From Adiantum capillus-veneris (Eukaryota; Streptophyta; Polypodiopsida; Polypodiales; Pteridaceae), in the NCBI GenBank assembly GCA_014529385.2, contig CM043942.1:34391969-34455968 (forward strand): DNA of 64,000 nt, in the 5' to 3' direction. A model generated the notes under the pieces. That model did not search any database. It worked only from the letters and a program-made list of their open reading frames with translations, and had not been told where the DNA came from. Positions within the stretch are counted from its first letter, which is position 1; every line of letters begins with the position of its first letter. The position numbers and the translations under genes were made by a program. This document shows, piece after piece, positions 31,798 through 44,403 of this stretch.

Positions 31798-32490
31798 TTT
31801 CATTTCTACATTCTTCTTTACGGATGTATATACATTCCTGTATGTATGAGTGACTTCTACTCACTTAGGCTAACAAGATTTTTCAAAAGAAAAAACATAA
31901 GCGCACTCACTCTCTTCTTCAATGATTTGATGAGAACAAAATAGTCATTACATGCAGATACCAAAGGGAAGATCTCTCTAATTGCAATCGCCTTGAAGAC
32001 TTGTATCGTTACACCAGTAAAACATCGTTGTTTCCAGTTATGCAGGCTAACGAAGCACTCTAGTTGTCTATACATGTAGCAACGTTATGTTTTGTGTAAC
32101 TAACTAGCTCATTTGGTACGATGTGATGGACTCTCACAATTTATTATGATCCAAATATGTTGGCACGGTTTTCATATGGAAAGTACTTAGATCTTTCCTA
32201 TGAGTTGTGAGCATACCATTAGCCATAAGCATTGTCCAAGATGGACATGGATATGTAGGTTTGTATCTATTTTTGCTCAATGCATGCACAAAAGGTTTTA
32301 TGGGCAGTAGTGTTTAACAAAGGTTGATTTGGAGTGGCATGCACATTCATGACATTAGTAGATTCTAAAGCATTTTGCACTCTATGTGCATTATATGTAC
32401 AATATTAATTGTAGATCTGTCAATCACCAATAGAAGTCATGGCTCGGTTAGGGTGCTTGTAGATCTATCAACTCACTATAGCTAACCAAG
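31797..32490. other. No recognised feature
   Basis: Short open stretches only. It may include degraded N-terminal CACTA transposase sequence, given what follows on the plus strand. Confidence 0.35.
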
Positions 32491-32960
32491 ATGAATAGTG
32501 ATCCACCCTCGTCTACTCCACCAAAAGGTATGTCAAGGTACTCTATATTTTTAAGGCTTCCATATTGGAAGGACTTATAAATACAACATCTCTTGGATCC
32601 CATGCACATATTCAAGAATGTTTCTCACACCCTATGGGACCACATTACGGGTAAAAGGGACCCTTTAGGGCCTAGGGAGTATTTGAGTGCCTTGAAATGT
32701 CTCTCTGTCTCCGCCACTCCACATTGAGCCCCAAATGGGAAGATTGTGATTCCTAAAGCCCCATGGATTCTAGCGAAAGATGATCTAGATCAAGTGAAGG
32801 GCTCCATTACATCTATTCGCGCACCCATAGGATACATGTGGTCACTAAAGGGAGCTTGCACAAAGGCAAACAAATGTGGAAGGGTTCAATTGTATGGGTT
32901 GAATTTCCATGATTGGCACAAGATGTTACATGTAATTTTTTTCCCCTCTCTAGTCTATCC
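32491..32960 (+). pseudogene. CACTA (En/Spm) TNP2-like transposase fragment
   Basis: One reading frame holds SIFLRLPYWKDL, LLDPMHIFKNV, HITGKRDPLGPREYL, PKAPWILAKDDLDQVKGSI and VQLYGLNFHDWHKMLHVI. These match, in order, the conserved TNP2 segments (SIFWxLPYWKxL, RHNLDVMHIEKNV, the xLTKEE segment, LKSHDxHVLMQ). The frame is broken by TAA at 32578-32580 and TGA at 32725-32727. The Asp of the LDPMH motif is retained. No CACTA termini were found nearby. The right edge is cut by the LTR at 33239. Confidence 0.75.
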
Positions 32961-33238
32961 TTGATTTTGTTTAAATATTGAATTTTGTGAAAGACCAAAA
33001 TCATATGGCATTTTAATATTTTGACATTGTAGTTCATTTTTTCAGTGAGTATGTGCATATGATGGGACAAGAAAGTGAGGGAAGCTATTTTCAAACATGA
33101 GGAGTTAGTAAGGTACCTCATAGCTCTTTACATCTAAACTTTTCTATATACACTATATCTTCTAATGTTATATCTTAGTGTACTCTTGTGTGTTATCTTG
33201 TAGATTTGTGAGCTCCAAAAAAAAGAATTGAAATAGAA

Positions 33239-34163
33239 TGTTAGAGGGTCACTGCGACGACGGACTTCTGTAGCATAGCTATCTGGGACTAACATAATGT
33301 CAATACTTAGGGAAGCAACTTGGATGGGGCACAAAGAATGTGAGAATGTCAGCGTCAAGAAGTAAACCTATGGAACAACAATACCTCCAGCACCGGCAAA
33401 TCTATCACTCTTGGATCTGGTAACCTGTCTATGTCCTACATCACTGCAATCATATCACACCATTTCAGCACTCAAACAAAGTCCAAATGTTACGAAACTT
33501 TGGGAGGATGTCTAAGACACTTAAGGACAATAACCTACCAAGTTTGATCACAATATGATGAGGTGCCAAAATCATGATCCATCATAATCAAGGTCCTAGA
33601 AAATATATTAGAACATAACCAAAGTTTACCCTATGGTCAAGGAACACTCTCTTATGGTTGGAATGTCAAAAAACAATCATTAATGCACTCAAAATAGTAG
33701 ATTTATCTTGCTAATACATAGTCGTAAACCACAAAAAAATCAACAATGATTATACTTGAATGAAAGAGAAATAGACAAGGAACACATTGCAAGTTTTGAA
33801 ATTGAAATGTGATTACCAAAGCTAAAGATATGTTGATTAAAAAGCGCATGAGAGTAGCCGCTCTCAATCGTACGCTTCAAAACTCAAAACTTTTGATAAT
33901 GATAAGTCTCACCTACCCACGTTACAAAGAATGAATTTTATACCTAGGGCTTGCTTGGCCAGTGTGGCTGGCTTTACAAGGCTTAGACTCATTTAAAAAC
34001 TTTACAACTTTGATATAGCACAAATAGAATCAAGGTTATCCAAATAAAATCAGAGACTCTCATATAATTACAAAGATTTTCAAAAAATAATGGACATCAA
34101 AATTTTGGGGCTCAAGATAAAGAGGTCAACTTGAAGGACGTCCATTTGGTTTGACTGCCAACA
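33239..34163 (-). repeat. 3' LTR (925 bp) of the Athila/Tat-like element
   Basis: The plus strand reads TGTTAGAGGG to TTTGACTGCCAACA. The first 500 bases align with 44425-44910, sharing CATAGCTATCTG, CAAACAAAGTCCA, TGTCTAAGACACTTA-like and AAACAATCATTAA in order, with many substitutions. Confidence 0.85.
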
Positions 34164-34176
34164 TTCCCCCCTTCCT
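34164..34176 (-). promoter_or_regulatory. Polypurine tract of the Athila/Tat-like element
   Basis: Minus strand GGAAGGGGGGAA lies directly before TGTTGGCAGTC, nearly the same as the tract at 4965-4978. Confidence 0.88.
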
Positions 34177-35502
34177 AGTCTTTACACGTCCTCCTGCAAA
34201 CTGTCTTGGTCTATATCTAGATTGCCTTCATGCTGTCCTTATTTCTTCTTTTGCAGCTGCTTGTGTCAATCTGAATGTGGGAAATCTTAGTAATCCAGTG
34301 TGTGCTTCTCCATTGTTTGGGTGAGTAAGTAGAACTTTTCAGGCCTTTCTTTGGTTTCCACCTTTGTTGATAGTTCTCTAAAAGGATTATTCAATAATGC
34401 TATTTAATAGGCTATATGGTGGGCAAGACAATTTTTGGTAACAGGGTTGAAAATTGAAGAGTCGATCTTGAAGAACGTCATCACGAATGCCTCCTCCAAT
34501 TATGCATGTATTGAGAGGGCAGAAACATGACTCGAGCGTACATTCCCATGATCACATTGTGGCTTGGAATCTCCATCTCCAAGTTCTAGCACAAGCCTCT
34601 AGTGCCTTTCAAGAATACTTGCCATGGGTATTTAGTTGATTCAATTTCTTCAAACACTATGATGCAAGTTATGAGCGCTTTTGTAATGTTCACCAACATT
34701 TGACATGTCAAATTCCCTCATTTGTGTGATGACCCCTTGTAAGGTGTCCACCAAATAATTTTCAGAGGGTGGGATTTTTTTTTTCTTGGTGAGGACATGA
34801 TAATTTGACACTATAGGTCTTTTGCTTTGCCATGTATAGAAGCTATCCCAGGATGGCTATCTATTGATTGGAAAGAAAGTAGGATCAATCCTGAGATGTT
34901 GTGGGGAGTTTTGGTAATAGGTCTCATCATGCGGGCATTTTTCAAACCACCTCTTTTTCCAAAGGGGTTGATTTTCAAGAATTTCCAATACGTGATTTGC
35001 TGTTACAAATACACCTCTGTAATCCCATTTGTGGTTTGGCTCGAGTGTGGGCAACATCTTTGCCGCAGGAGAGCCTCTTGCTTCATTAGTGGAAGTGAAA
35101 TCATTTCATGGCCATGGTTCTTAACTACCTCATTTGGTGTTATCATCAAAAGTGCTACTGATTCTAACACTTAAGCTCATATTGCATATTATCACTATGC
35201 AATGGGTCCCACACTTCTAAAATCCACCTTCGTATCTCATCCCGTGTATCTCTCTTGTCCTTTGGGTCTTCAAAATCATGTAACCCACCCTCCGTAGAAG
35301 TTATTGGTAGACCTAATGGAGGAAGGTACATGCTTGTGTGCTCTTTGCTCTTTGCACGTGGTGAAACATTCACTAGTATTGTCTGAGCCTGGATGGCACT
35401 GATGGCCATATCCTTTTTTCGTAGTTTTGTGGCATGTGTTGTTGTTTGGGCTGCGAGTTCTTCTCATGCCTTTGCCAACTACTCCTAAAGCTATCCCATT
35501 TC
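34177..35502 (-). other. Region between extra ORF and 3' LTR; nothing recognised
   Basis: Several short open frames on both strands and no motif. It lies between the extra ORF and the polypurine tract, so it is element-internal 3' sequence. Confidence 0.35.
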
Positions 35503-36067
35503 TTAATCTTTTTGGCTTTGAGTGGCTTGATGTCTCGCAGTCAAGATTTGACAGTTATACTTTTCTTGGGCCAATTCTTGTTTTAAATTTTTTAGCTCTT
35601 CCATGGTTGATTTCAGAGCCGATGAAGTAGAGATGGGACTTTGTGTGTCTTGCATAGCCAACAATTGTGTTAGAGTGTTCTTTACCACACTGATAAGACT
35701 CCCCAAGATATACATTTCTATGGCATTCTATTTTGAGTTCCTCTTCCAATCGTTGTTGATCCATTTGTAGTTTGCTATTCACCTTGTTGAGGTTCTTTTT
35801 AATAGTATGTAGCATTCTATTGGTCTTTTGCGGCATGTAGCTTCAGTTGTATGCCTTGGAGCTCTTCAACGTGATGTTGTAGCCCTTGAATTCCACCTTT
35901 TGCTTTTGCAGCTTTGGCTTTCGCATCTTCCAAATCCAATTTTCAAACGTGAGTAATAGCCTTTTGACATTAGAATTGCATCTTGATTGCTCTAAATGTT
36001 CATCAATGTCAAAAGTGTGGATGAGGTTATTTCCATCCTTGATTATTGCCCTTGTGTGAGGAGACAT
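35503..36067 (-). pseudogene. Extra 3' ORF with coiled-coil-like segments
   Basis: Three overlapping minus-strand frames read as one broken ORF: SNVKRLLLTFENWIWKMRKP, then INRMLHTIKKNLNKVN-like and QRLEEELKIECHRNVYLG, then MEELKNLKQELAQEKYNCQI. Heptad-like Leu/Ile with Lys/Glu suggests coiled coil. No transmembrane or env-like hydrophobic segment is obvious. Its position after integrase is where Athila elements have an env-like ORF and Tat elements an additional ORF. The function is unknown. Confidence 0.45.
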
Positions 36068-36559
36068 TGGTCTTCTTTCTGATGTGTCTAGTCTATGAAG
36101 ATGCTAGTTTCTGGATCTTTGACTTTTAGCACTTCCCTAGTTTTCTCCTGGTCTTGCTTTTGATTTGTAGGGGGAGTTTTGATTCCATGATGGATTTCAT
36201 GATCCAGACTTGGATAATTCTGAAGCAAGCAATACGTCCTCTATTTCACACTCACTTGAATCTTTTTGTTCATCCTAGATGTGATCTATCTGCAAATGGA
36301 ATAACATAAGATCAATCCTTTAGACAATAATAAAGCGTGCCATTTTTCTAATCTTGAACAACTTTATAAGTTTGCATCCATGAAACTCCAAAAATGATGT
36401 GCTCATTGAGATTTGTGGCAACCATAATATGGAACTGACGTGGGAAATGGTTTCCATCAACATTAATCAAGACATTGACTTGTCTCAAACTAACCAAGGT
36501 CTCCTTATTGGCTGCTTTGAGTTCAATCTAGGTCATTTCAATCATTGATTTTGATAGTT

Positions 36560-37640
36560 TCAGGTAGGTGGAATACTAAATAGCATGAACACATTGTTAG
36601 CATGCAAACAACAAGGATAATGAGTGCTCTATAGCCTTACACGAGTCCCACCAACGAAAGGAAGAACTATTGCACTTCCAAAACCACCTATGATAAGCAC
36701 CTAAGAAGATTTATGAAGAACCCTCCTAGCATGAAGCACGCTTGGAATTAGGATAAACCAAGGACATAATCATGTAGCTCGTCTCAAGTAGAGTATCCAT
36801 AGGCTAAAAGCAGATATACGATGAGAGAGATATGGCCATCCAAAATTGGGGGTGTACTTTCTCTTGCTAAAAAATGAGCTCTCTGGAAATTTTGTAGGTG
36901 TTGCAGCTATTTAAAAGGGGCCTCCCCTATCCTCTTTAATCAAATCTCTTCTTTCTCTTTCCTTAGTCGACATGGCCTCTTGGGGGTTTTATTTTATTGG
37001 TTCATTTTGAGCCTTTTTTGTTAAAGATCTGGAGTAAGTTGGTGCCTTTGAGCTCATGGGAAGTGGTGGGCATTAGTCCAGAGAACCAAAAGAGGAGGAA
37101 GCGCTTGGGCAGGTAAGTGTGAATAGCTAGAAAATCACCCCATCTCCTTGGATTCCATGATCCTCTCCCCCAAGCTCCTCACCAAGTGATTCAAACAATG
37201 GGAGCTCCTCACTTGCCATGTGTACCCCCCATTCTCTCCTTACCCCTTCCCATGTGGGATAATTTCCAGTGCCACATGGAAGCTTCCTCCACAATCTTCC
37301 CAACTCCCTCATGCCCAAGTTAATTTCCAGCTCCTCCTCCAAGTATGTGAACTTCGCGGACAACTTTCCAAAAGCATAGCTTGTTGCTCCGGTCACCAAA
37401 TGACACAGCGTAAAGTACTGCTTGGAGCCCATCACCTTGGCTACTTGTAAAAATTTCAAATCTCATTATTTCTAGTTCAAATAATCAAGTTGGCCCAGTT
37501 GCCTTTGTCGCATGCATCTGCAATCACTTTCTAACTTGAGACCACCCACTTCGAACGCACATAACTCGTGATGTACACGTCCGATTCACGAGCTATAAAG
37601 CATGGCTAAAAATATTTAGTGGAAACCATGTTTTGAGGAC
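36560..37640 (-). repeat. Possible nested LTR
   Basis: AATACTAAATAGCATGAACA and GCATGCAAACAAC-like text near 36580 recall the LTR end of chromovirus elements 1 and 2 (ATAGCATGAACATAGTGAGCA). The block interrupts the distance between integrase and the extra ORF. Neither end nor a target duplication could be fixed, so this is tentative. Confidence 0.3.
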
Positions 37641-38048
37641 TCTAACAACCCAAACACTAGTACACAAGCCCAAAAAAAAGAAACCTTTGTACATGAATTT
37701 TTACATGGTCACTCTCAAGACTTGCAATACTATGTATACATATATACATGAGGCTAGTTAGCAAGCTTTTTGGCACAATCTAATGGCTTTATGCTCATCC
37801 AAAAAATGCCTAACAATGTGCTTCAATATTCACAAGTGCTCTGTTGGCTGTTCTATTGGCAAGCCGGACATTGATCCTAACATCCATACCGCCAAGCCAA
37901 GTTTGCTTGACTTGTACTGCTACAATAGGAGGTGGTGGTTGTTGCTTTAATTTCCTTCTCTTTGAGCTCCACAACTTGGCCTCCTCCTGTGCATGATATT
38001 TAATTGTTTTATCTCTTTTTTGTCTCTCCTTAGCTAGATGTATCTTTT

Positions 38049-39420
38049 CTAGCATGTTGAGTTGACAATGAGAGCTTGTTGATAATTTTTCAGTCTACAA
38101 CCATTTATCCAGTTAGATATCACATCTCTCTCTAATGTTGCGAGTTGGATTGTCCCACTTGGTGATATGTCATTGATCACAAATGGACCATTACCTTGCT
38201 TTTTAAGCTTCTTGGAATGTTGCTCAAGGGTGTAGACTAACACATAATCTCCCTTTTCAAATTCCTTGTTTTTCACATGTTGGTCGTTCATTTGTCATTT
38301 TTGCGCATACATTGCTACAACTGACTGGAACCTAGTCTCCTCTAGCTGAATTAGTTGATCTACTTTGTTAGAAAACTCATGTTTAATCCATTCCGGGTTT
38401 TTAGCTACACAGAGTGTAGGAAACAAGAATTCTACCGGTAGCATCGCATTTATTCCAAACACTAAGTTGAAAGAACTTGGATTTTGTGGTGTTTTATATG
38501 CTACCCGATATGCCCAAATGGATAAATGTAGATCCAACTCCCAATCCGACCTAGATTCATTGACAATCTTTGTTAGCATTGTGCACAATATTTCATTGGT
38601 ACTCTTGGCCTATCCATTGGCTTGAGGATGATATAGAGCTGATTTAGAATGAATTACCATGAATTCATGCAACAGAAAATCAATCATATCAGTGAAGAAA
38701 TGTGTACCTCTATCACTCACAATCTCTATAGGAAGGCCATATCATGTGAAAATGTTCTCATACAAGAATCGTGCCGTGGTTCAAGCATCATTTTTTTTGG
38801 TAGCACTCACTTCAACCCACTTGATTAAGTAGTGCATTGCCACTATAATGTATCAAGCATGTGTCTTATACGACAGTGGAAAAATACATCCTACAAAGTC
38901 TATTCCCCAGTTGGAAAAAATTTAGTCTCAGTGGCATGTCATCTCTTTGAGCCGGTACTTTAGTATGTTGGCATGCATCACAATTTCACATAATATTCAG
39001 CATCCATAAATAGAGTATCCACCAAATCCCTACTAGGAGTATCGCTTTTATGGGTTTTTTTTTGCCTAAAAGTATCCTCTTGCTAGACCAGTGTGAGCTT
39101 GCTTAAGAATGGGTAGATATTCATGTTCCACAATGAAAATTATTAAGTTGGCATGCTCTCCTCTCCAATAAAGTTCGTTTTTAAAAATAGCAGAGTTTTT
39201 AGATTCATCTTGTATCGATCATACTCGGGCACTGCTCAAGTTCTTTGGAAGTCTACCTTGTTCCAAGTACTCCGTAATGTACTTTGCCCACTTGGGAGCT
39301 ATTGCTATTTTGAACAATATAGCATGCTTGATTGGCTTGTTGATTGCACAAAAGTCACAAGAGCTAACATAGTTGTGTATACTTTTCTGCATGTTAGGCC
39401 AATACACTCAAGTAACATTG
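38049..39420 (-). pseudogene. Integrase of the Athila/Tat-like element
   Basis: Zinc-binding part MYWPNMQKSIHNYVSSCDFC. In the core, HYLIKWVEVS stands where a catalytic Asp is expected (His instead). The second Asp is kept in IEIVSDRGTHFF. SALYHPQANG, a stop, then AKSTNE has Lys where the catalytic Glu normally lies. DWELDLHLSIWAYRVAYKTP and the C-terminal KGDYVLVYTLEQHSKKLKKQ and NGPFVINDI follow. At least two of three catalytic residues are substituted and stops are frequent. Confidence 0.85.
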
Positions 39421-39574
39421 ATCTCTTATATGTATGGGTTTTGGCATTGCGAATGCCCGTAATTTGTACATGAGATTGATGAAGATATATCTCTTTTGCA
39501 CATGGATGAATGCATAAATTGAGTATTACATCACATCCTTGCTCGTATAAGCATCCTATAATCAACACTAAATT

Positions 39575-40200
39575 TCAGGATTGCTCGATAATGGATGGTT
39601 GTTTCTTGATTTGCAGTGAACCAATGGTGAGCAAAGGTATAACCTGTTTTCTCCACCTTGGTACCATTTGAAGGTTGAAGAGATATGAGTTAGGCAAGTC
39701 ATCCCCAATCCCTAAAGGAGATTCCCCATGTAGCATTTGCGACAAAAGGTCTGCTCTCTGGTGTGTAGTCCACTTTTTGACTACTATTGTGAAGTCAAAC
39801 TCGAGAAATATTAGGAAATATATAACAATTTGTCCCATATTTCATGGTTTTTTCACCAAGAATAACAAAGCATCAAAAAGCACAAATCCGCAAGAAGGTA
39901 ATGTTCTAAACTTTTTGACAAAATAGACCATCCCTAAGACTTCTCTTTATGTGATAGTATAATCTTGTTCTGCGCTGTTGAGCTGTCTATTGAAGTAATA
40001 TATCAAAAAATTCATCTACTTTTCTCCCATTTGAGCCAAGATACATCTAATTGCATAAGCCAATGCATCTACATGGACGTAGAAAATCTTGTCCTACTCA
40101 GGAGCTCTCAAAATCGAAGCAAAAGTGAGTTTCTACTTTAATTTTTGAAATGATTATTCATATTTCTTTTTCCATTTGAATTTTGTGGTGATGAGTGTGT
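39575..40200 (-). pseudogene. RNase H region of the Athila/Tat-like element
   Basis: The segment FDFTIVVKKWTTHQRADLLS is the usual motif following RNase H. The domain upstream is heavily degraded, with scattered acidic residues only. Confidence 0.65.
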
Positions 40201-40325
40201 AGAGAGTTTTTTCAATGACCACGTACATGTAAATGTACCTACGATAATATCCACAATGGCCCATGAAGGCTTGTACCTCTCTAATTTTTGTTGGTTTTGG
40301 AAGAGCAACAATCACTTGTATTTTC

Positions 40326-41521
40326 TCAAGGCCAGTGGAAATGTTGTTTTTTACATAGAATATGTCTTAGAATCTTGCCTTGTCTTATCGTGAAAATCCA
40401 CTTTTTAGGGTTTAGGTACATACAATACGTTTGCCATTTCTCAAAGACTTTCTTTAAGTGATCTACATATTCATTGCAGTGGAGAGAATGCACACACATG
40501 TCATCCATGTAAATCTCTAAGAATTTTCTTAGATATTCCTTGAAGGTATGACTCATTAGCCTTTGGAATGTGGAAGGTGTATTAGCTAGACCAAATGGAA
40601 TTACTTGATATGCAAATATGCCTTTTGTAGCAAAGGTAGTTTTTTGTTCATCCTCCATCTTGATTGTGAGTTGATTATAGCCTGAAAAGCCATCTAGAAA
40701 GTTGTAGGCTTCATTCTTAACAACTCTTTTAATCACATGATTAGTGATTGATAAGGGATAGTTATCTCTGATCAAGGCAATGTTTACTTATTTGAAGTCC
40801 ACACATATTCATAATTTATCGTTTTTCTTAGGCACATTAGGAAGAGATTGGGGTCTAGGAGGGCCTCTTTATTTGTAAGTTTAAGGGAGTCAAACCTCTA
40901 GAATTAAGAAAGCGATGAAAGAATAGTGTTTGAATTCAAACTGACAAAATGGCTAGTTTATTTGAATTCAAATTTCCCTTCTAAAATGAAATTCAAGATC
41001 TAGCAGGAAAAACCATATCGTGTAACATATGTATGGAAAGAGCTCGGTGTGTAGATTACGGATCTATAATCTCCGCTCAAATTGGAGATAGTATGTAGAA
41101 GTTATGGAAGGCTGAAAATCATAAGGTTGTTCCCCCCTTTTTGGTGGGGAAAGTGCATCCTTTGACCACTCTTACACCTCTCTTACACACCCACCATTCT
41201 TGCACACATGGCATGAACCTATTTGTCATCAAAATGCTAATCACCTCCATAATCTCATGGCAAATAAAGAGGCCCTCCTAGACCCATCCTCTTCCTTATG
41301 ACCAAGACAATTGGTGACACCCACTCTGTATGTTTGATCTCATAGATAGATTTTTCCTCTGTGTGTTTTTCTATCTCTTCCTTAATTTTCTTTGCAAAGG
41401 TTTCATTATAAGTGTATGGATGTTGTCGATGCGGTTTTGGATCGCTTTTCAAAGGTATCGTCTGTTGGCAAATACTAGGATCTACCCCCTTCAAGTGTTT
41501 GTTAAGACTAGGAAAACACAT
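40326..41521 (-). pseudogene. Reverse transcriptase of the Athila/Tat-like element, split by an insertion
   Basis: The N-terminal piece (41521-41297) has LKSDPKPHRQHPYTYNETFA and TEWVSPIVLVIRK. After the inserted TIR element, the frame resumes with PKKNDKL, DNYPLSITN, FLDGFSGYNQLTIK, VIPFGLANTPSTFQRLM and catalytic IYMDDMCVHS, ending near 40326. The YMDD box is intact, but the insertion and stops remove function. Confidence 0.9.
40839..41296. mobile_element. 458-bp MITE-like TIR element inserted in RT
   Basis: The ends are inverted: plus-strand left AGGAAGAG...GGGTCTAGGAGGGCCTC, then TTTATTTG; right CAAATAAAGAGGCCCTCC, then TAGACCC...CTCTTCCT. The inner 25 bases are perfectly complementary and the outer 11-12 differ at few positions. 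No coding sequence is present. It separates two RT pieces that are otherwise in order. A target duplication could not be identified. Confidence 0.75.
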
Positions 41522-42258
41522 CTTTACATTGTTTCAGGGTAGTTGACAACAATTGTTCCTTCTCCTCAATGAGATATGTGGCTATGTATTGAGGTCCTGA
41601 TTCTTCCATGGATTTTGCCAAATTGATCTTCTTTGTGTTTTCAGGTCTATCATAGGATGTTTCCGATTCTTTCGCTCTCGCAAATGTTGTTCCACTACAA
41701 TATGTCGATCCTAAATTGTATATTTTTTGTAATGAGAGGATGTGTCAAATTTTTCAGAGTTAGAGTCCCCCTCAATTTCCATTTTTGTAGTCCAAAACTC
41801 TTTCAATGTCTATTTCAATTTCTTGTATTCACTTTTGCGTTCCATTTTTTACATTTTTGGTGGCTTTTCAATTTTGTTTTTGATTGTCTCTTGCTTTCTT
41901 TCTTTGACTTTGCTCGAAAACTTGTCAAATTCAATGGTTTTTGTGTTATCTTGTGTCGAATAAAATCATATGCTCCCACGAGCCTGAGATATTATGTTTT
42001 GGTCATCAACTTTGGTATTTTTGTCTCAATTTTGTAAAAGCCTTCTTTGATATCTATCTTGTCTCTGCGTTTTTTGATTAGGAAACTCGTAGAAAATTGG
42101 TTCATCTTCTCTTTTTGCAATTTCATGTTCAACTCACCCGAGAGTTTATCTTCTGCATCATTTTTTTAATTTCTTGCTCCTCAAATCATGGTATTCATCT
42201 TCATCATCATGTGAAAGGTCACGTACATAAACCTCATCCACTATCGGTTTACAATCGC
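41522..42258. other. Spacer between RT and protease; nothing recognised
   Basis: T-rich on the plus strand with short hydrophobic plus-strand frames that look like shadows of an A-rich Lys/Glu-rich minus-strand linker. No motif. Confidence 0.4.
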
Positions 42259-43507
42259 TTACCTATTTTGTTTCAGTAGTTTCAAAGAGGTTTTTAGTTT
42301 CTTGGACCGCAAAACCATTAGAAAGGGTATTATATAATAGCCATCTTTATTGAAAAATGCAGTGTTGTTCACCTCATTTACGTAGACAGCCAGAGTCGCC
42401 AGTATTTTCTCCCACCCAAAGGGAACAAACAACTCCTCTGGAGATGGTTTCTTCATGGTGACTAGTCCTCTTCTACTACATGCTCTAGAAGGAAATTCTC
42501 CTTCTTAAGACTCCCACACTCTAAGGCTCTGCACACCCAAATATGAGCATCCTTCACTAGCCAAGCAGGTAACCACATTTTGTCATTCGTATTTACAACA
42601 AAGTCTTCTATTGGAGTTTGGTTTACATCCCTGTAATTATGGTCCTTGGTGTTCACCTTGGTTATGACTCCCTTGTGCCATAAATAGAGATGGTCATAGC
42701 CCCAATCTTGAATTCATTTTAAGTTGATGCATAAAAGGTCTTCCCCAAAATAACTTCAAAGTTTTTGCCTTTTCCTAAATCTACCACTACAAAGGTATGT
42801 TCATATTCTATCCCGCATGAGGATACTATCACTTGTTTCAACATTCTCAATGGTCTTTCCACATACCCGTCAGCTAATTGCAGTTTCATGCATGTGAGAG
42901 CTAGCCTTCCCCATTTCTCCCAGATTCCTTGTAGTGATGTCTATTCTAGCTCCATTGTCGAGCATCACAATGGTGATCACTCCTCTATATTCAAAAGATA
43001 AGGTGGTGTTTTCGTCTTCGCCTTTAGAATAATCACCTACCTTATTTATGGATATAGGTTTCACTTTTGTTTCTCATGATGATTTGTGTTCTTGGTTTCT
43101 TTCACAAGTTTGTCTATTGAGTGGACCTTCACTCCCATATTTTCTAGATTTTTGTTCAGCCGGCCCCACAAATTTGGTTTCATTTTTAGCAACTTTGTGA
43201 GGGTGATTATGCACCTTACAAGAGATGACAATAATTCATGCAAGATTTTGTTGTCCCTCACTTGTGGAATGGTATTCGAATGTGATGGCACAACTCTTAC
43301 CTCAGATTTTGTCTCATATTTGCCTACAAAGGATGGTAAAGCTCTTATGGTTGCACATTTTCTATCTACAAAAACTTCCATTTCTACATCTTTATACAAT
43401 GTTTGGTTATTGTGAGGGCACATGTGCATAGATGCGTGTGTACGTGGTGCGGTGCAGTGCGTGCAGGGAAGGGAAGGAGCACAAGAGTGTGGGTGGAGCA
43501 ACCTCAA
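42259..43507 (-). pseudogene. Protease and end of gag of the Athila/Tat-like element
   Basis: Minus strand: GVITIVMLDNGARIDITTRN is the retropepsin loop with DNG (D-x-G retained). After phase changes, FVVVDLGKGKNFEVILGRPF and HQLKM give the ILGRP motif. Downstream pieces (42656-42259) are linker towards RT. Upstream (43507-43061) is a basic, Leu-rich stretch, perhaps the C-terminus of gag. A full gag is absent: only about 0.9 kb separates it from the primer site. Confidence 0.65.
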
Positions 43508-44403
43508 GAACTATTATGAGTGAGGAGCTCCTTATTCATATGTATATATATTGAATAAGGGTACGTACACACAATGGGCGATCGGTCGTACACCGGACGT
43601 TCGGCCCTAGGCAAAGACACAACGCCTTTACTCCAACAAATATCACCCCGAATAGATTTCATGGTCCAAATTGATTTCAAGGATTGGTGCTGACAACAAT
43701 GTTGCACTTCCGTCTTTCTTTTTTGTTTATTTCCATGGTTTGCGTACTTTTTGCCCAATTTCTTGACTTAGATAAGTTTTATGTGTCAATTTCCACCAAA
43801 AGTGTATAGCTTGTGATCTGGAACCTCACAAGACCCTTGGTATCAGTTTTTGCCCAAATTCCCTCAGGGAGTCATGTATCGTGATTCTTGTTCCTATAGA
43901 TTTTGGCCTAAATTTTTTCAAATCAGCTCTCTTTGGCTTAGTTTATCCCCTTTGCCACTTATTTTTGGGTTTATATTTGCTTTTGAGCTCCAACCATCAG
44001 AATTCTAAAAATTCAGAGTTTATGGTGTTGACAACCAAAATATGGTTTTGATAGTTTTTTCCTTGATCTTTTTTGCTCAATTTGATGGTTATATAGATGT
44101 TACCTAACCTACTCTTAAATACAGACTTGAATCCTATGACTACAAACCAACAAATGGTACAAAATTGGAAGAAAAATGGAATATGGAACAATACTTTCAA
44201 AGCATCCAAAAATATGTAAAATGAAATGCTTTTGTATATCACTCACAACTCCTACAAGAATAGACCTAGCAAGTACCCGACTTCTAACCTCTACAAAGCA
44301 CTAAACCTCGTGGCTAGTTGCTAAAGTGTAAATGAATTGGAAATCAAAATCAAAGGTCTATAAGTAAAAGCTACGACTAGGCCACTCACTACCTAAGGAT
44401 TTG
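43508..44403 (-). other. Shortened leader/gag region; nothing recognised
   Basis: Only short frames. A gag of usual length does not fit here, implying deletion. Confidence 0.4.

Noticed and set aside
30384-31803. Several 80-350 codon open frames on both strands
   Set aside because: They translate microsatellites (Ser-Leu, Arg-Glu, Ile-Tyr repeats) and have no other content.
41330-42279. Hydrophobic plus-strand frames that could suggest membrane proteins
   Set aside because: T-rich antisense of an A-rich retroelement linker. No signal or conserved motif.
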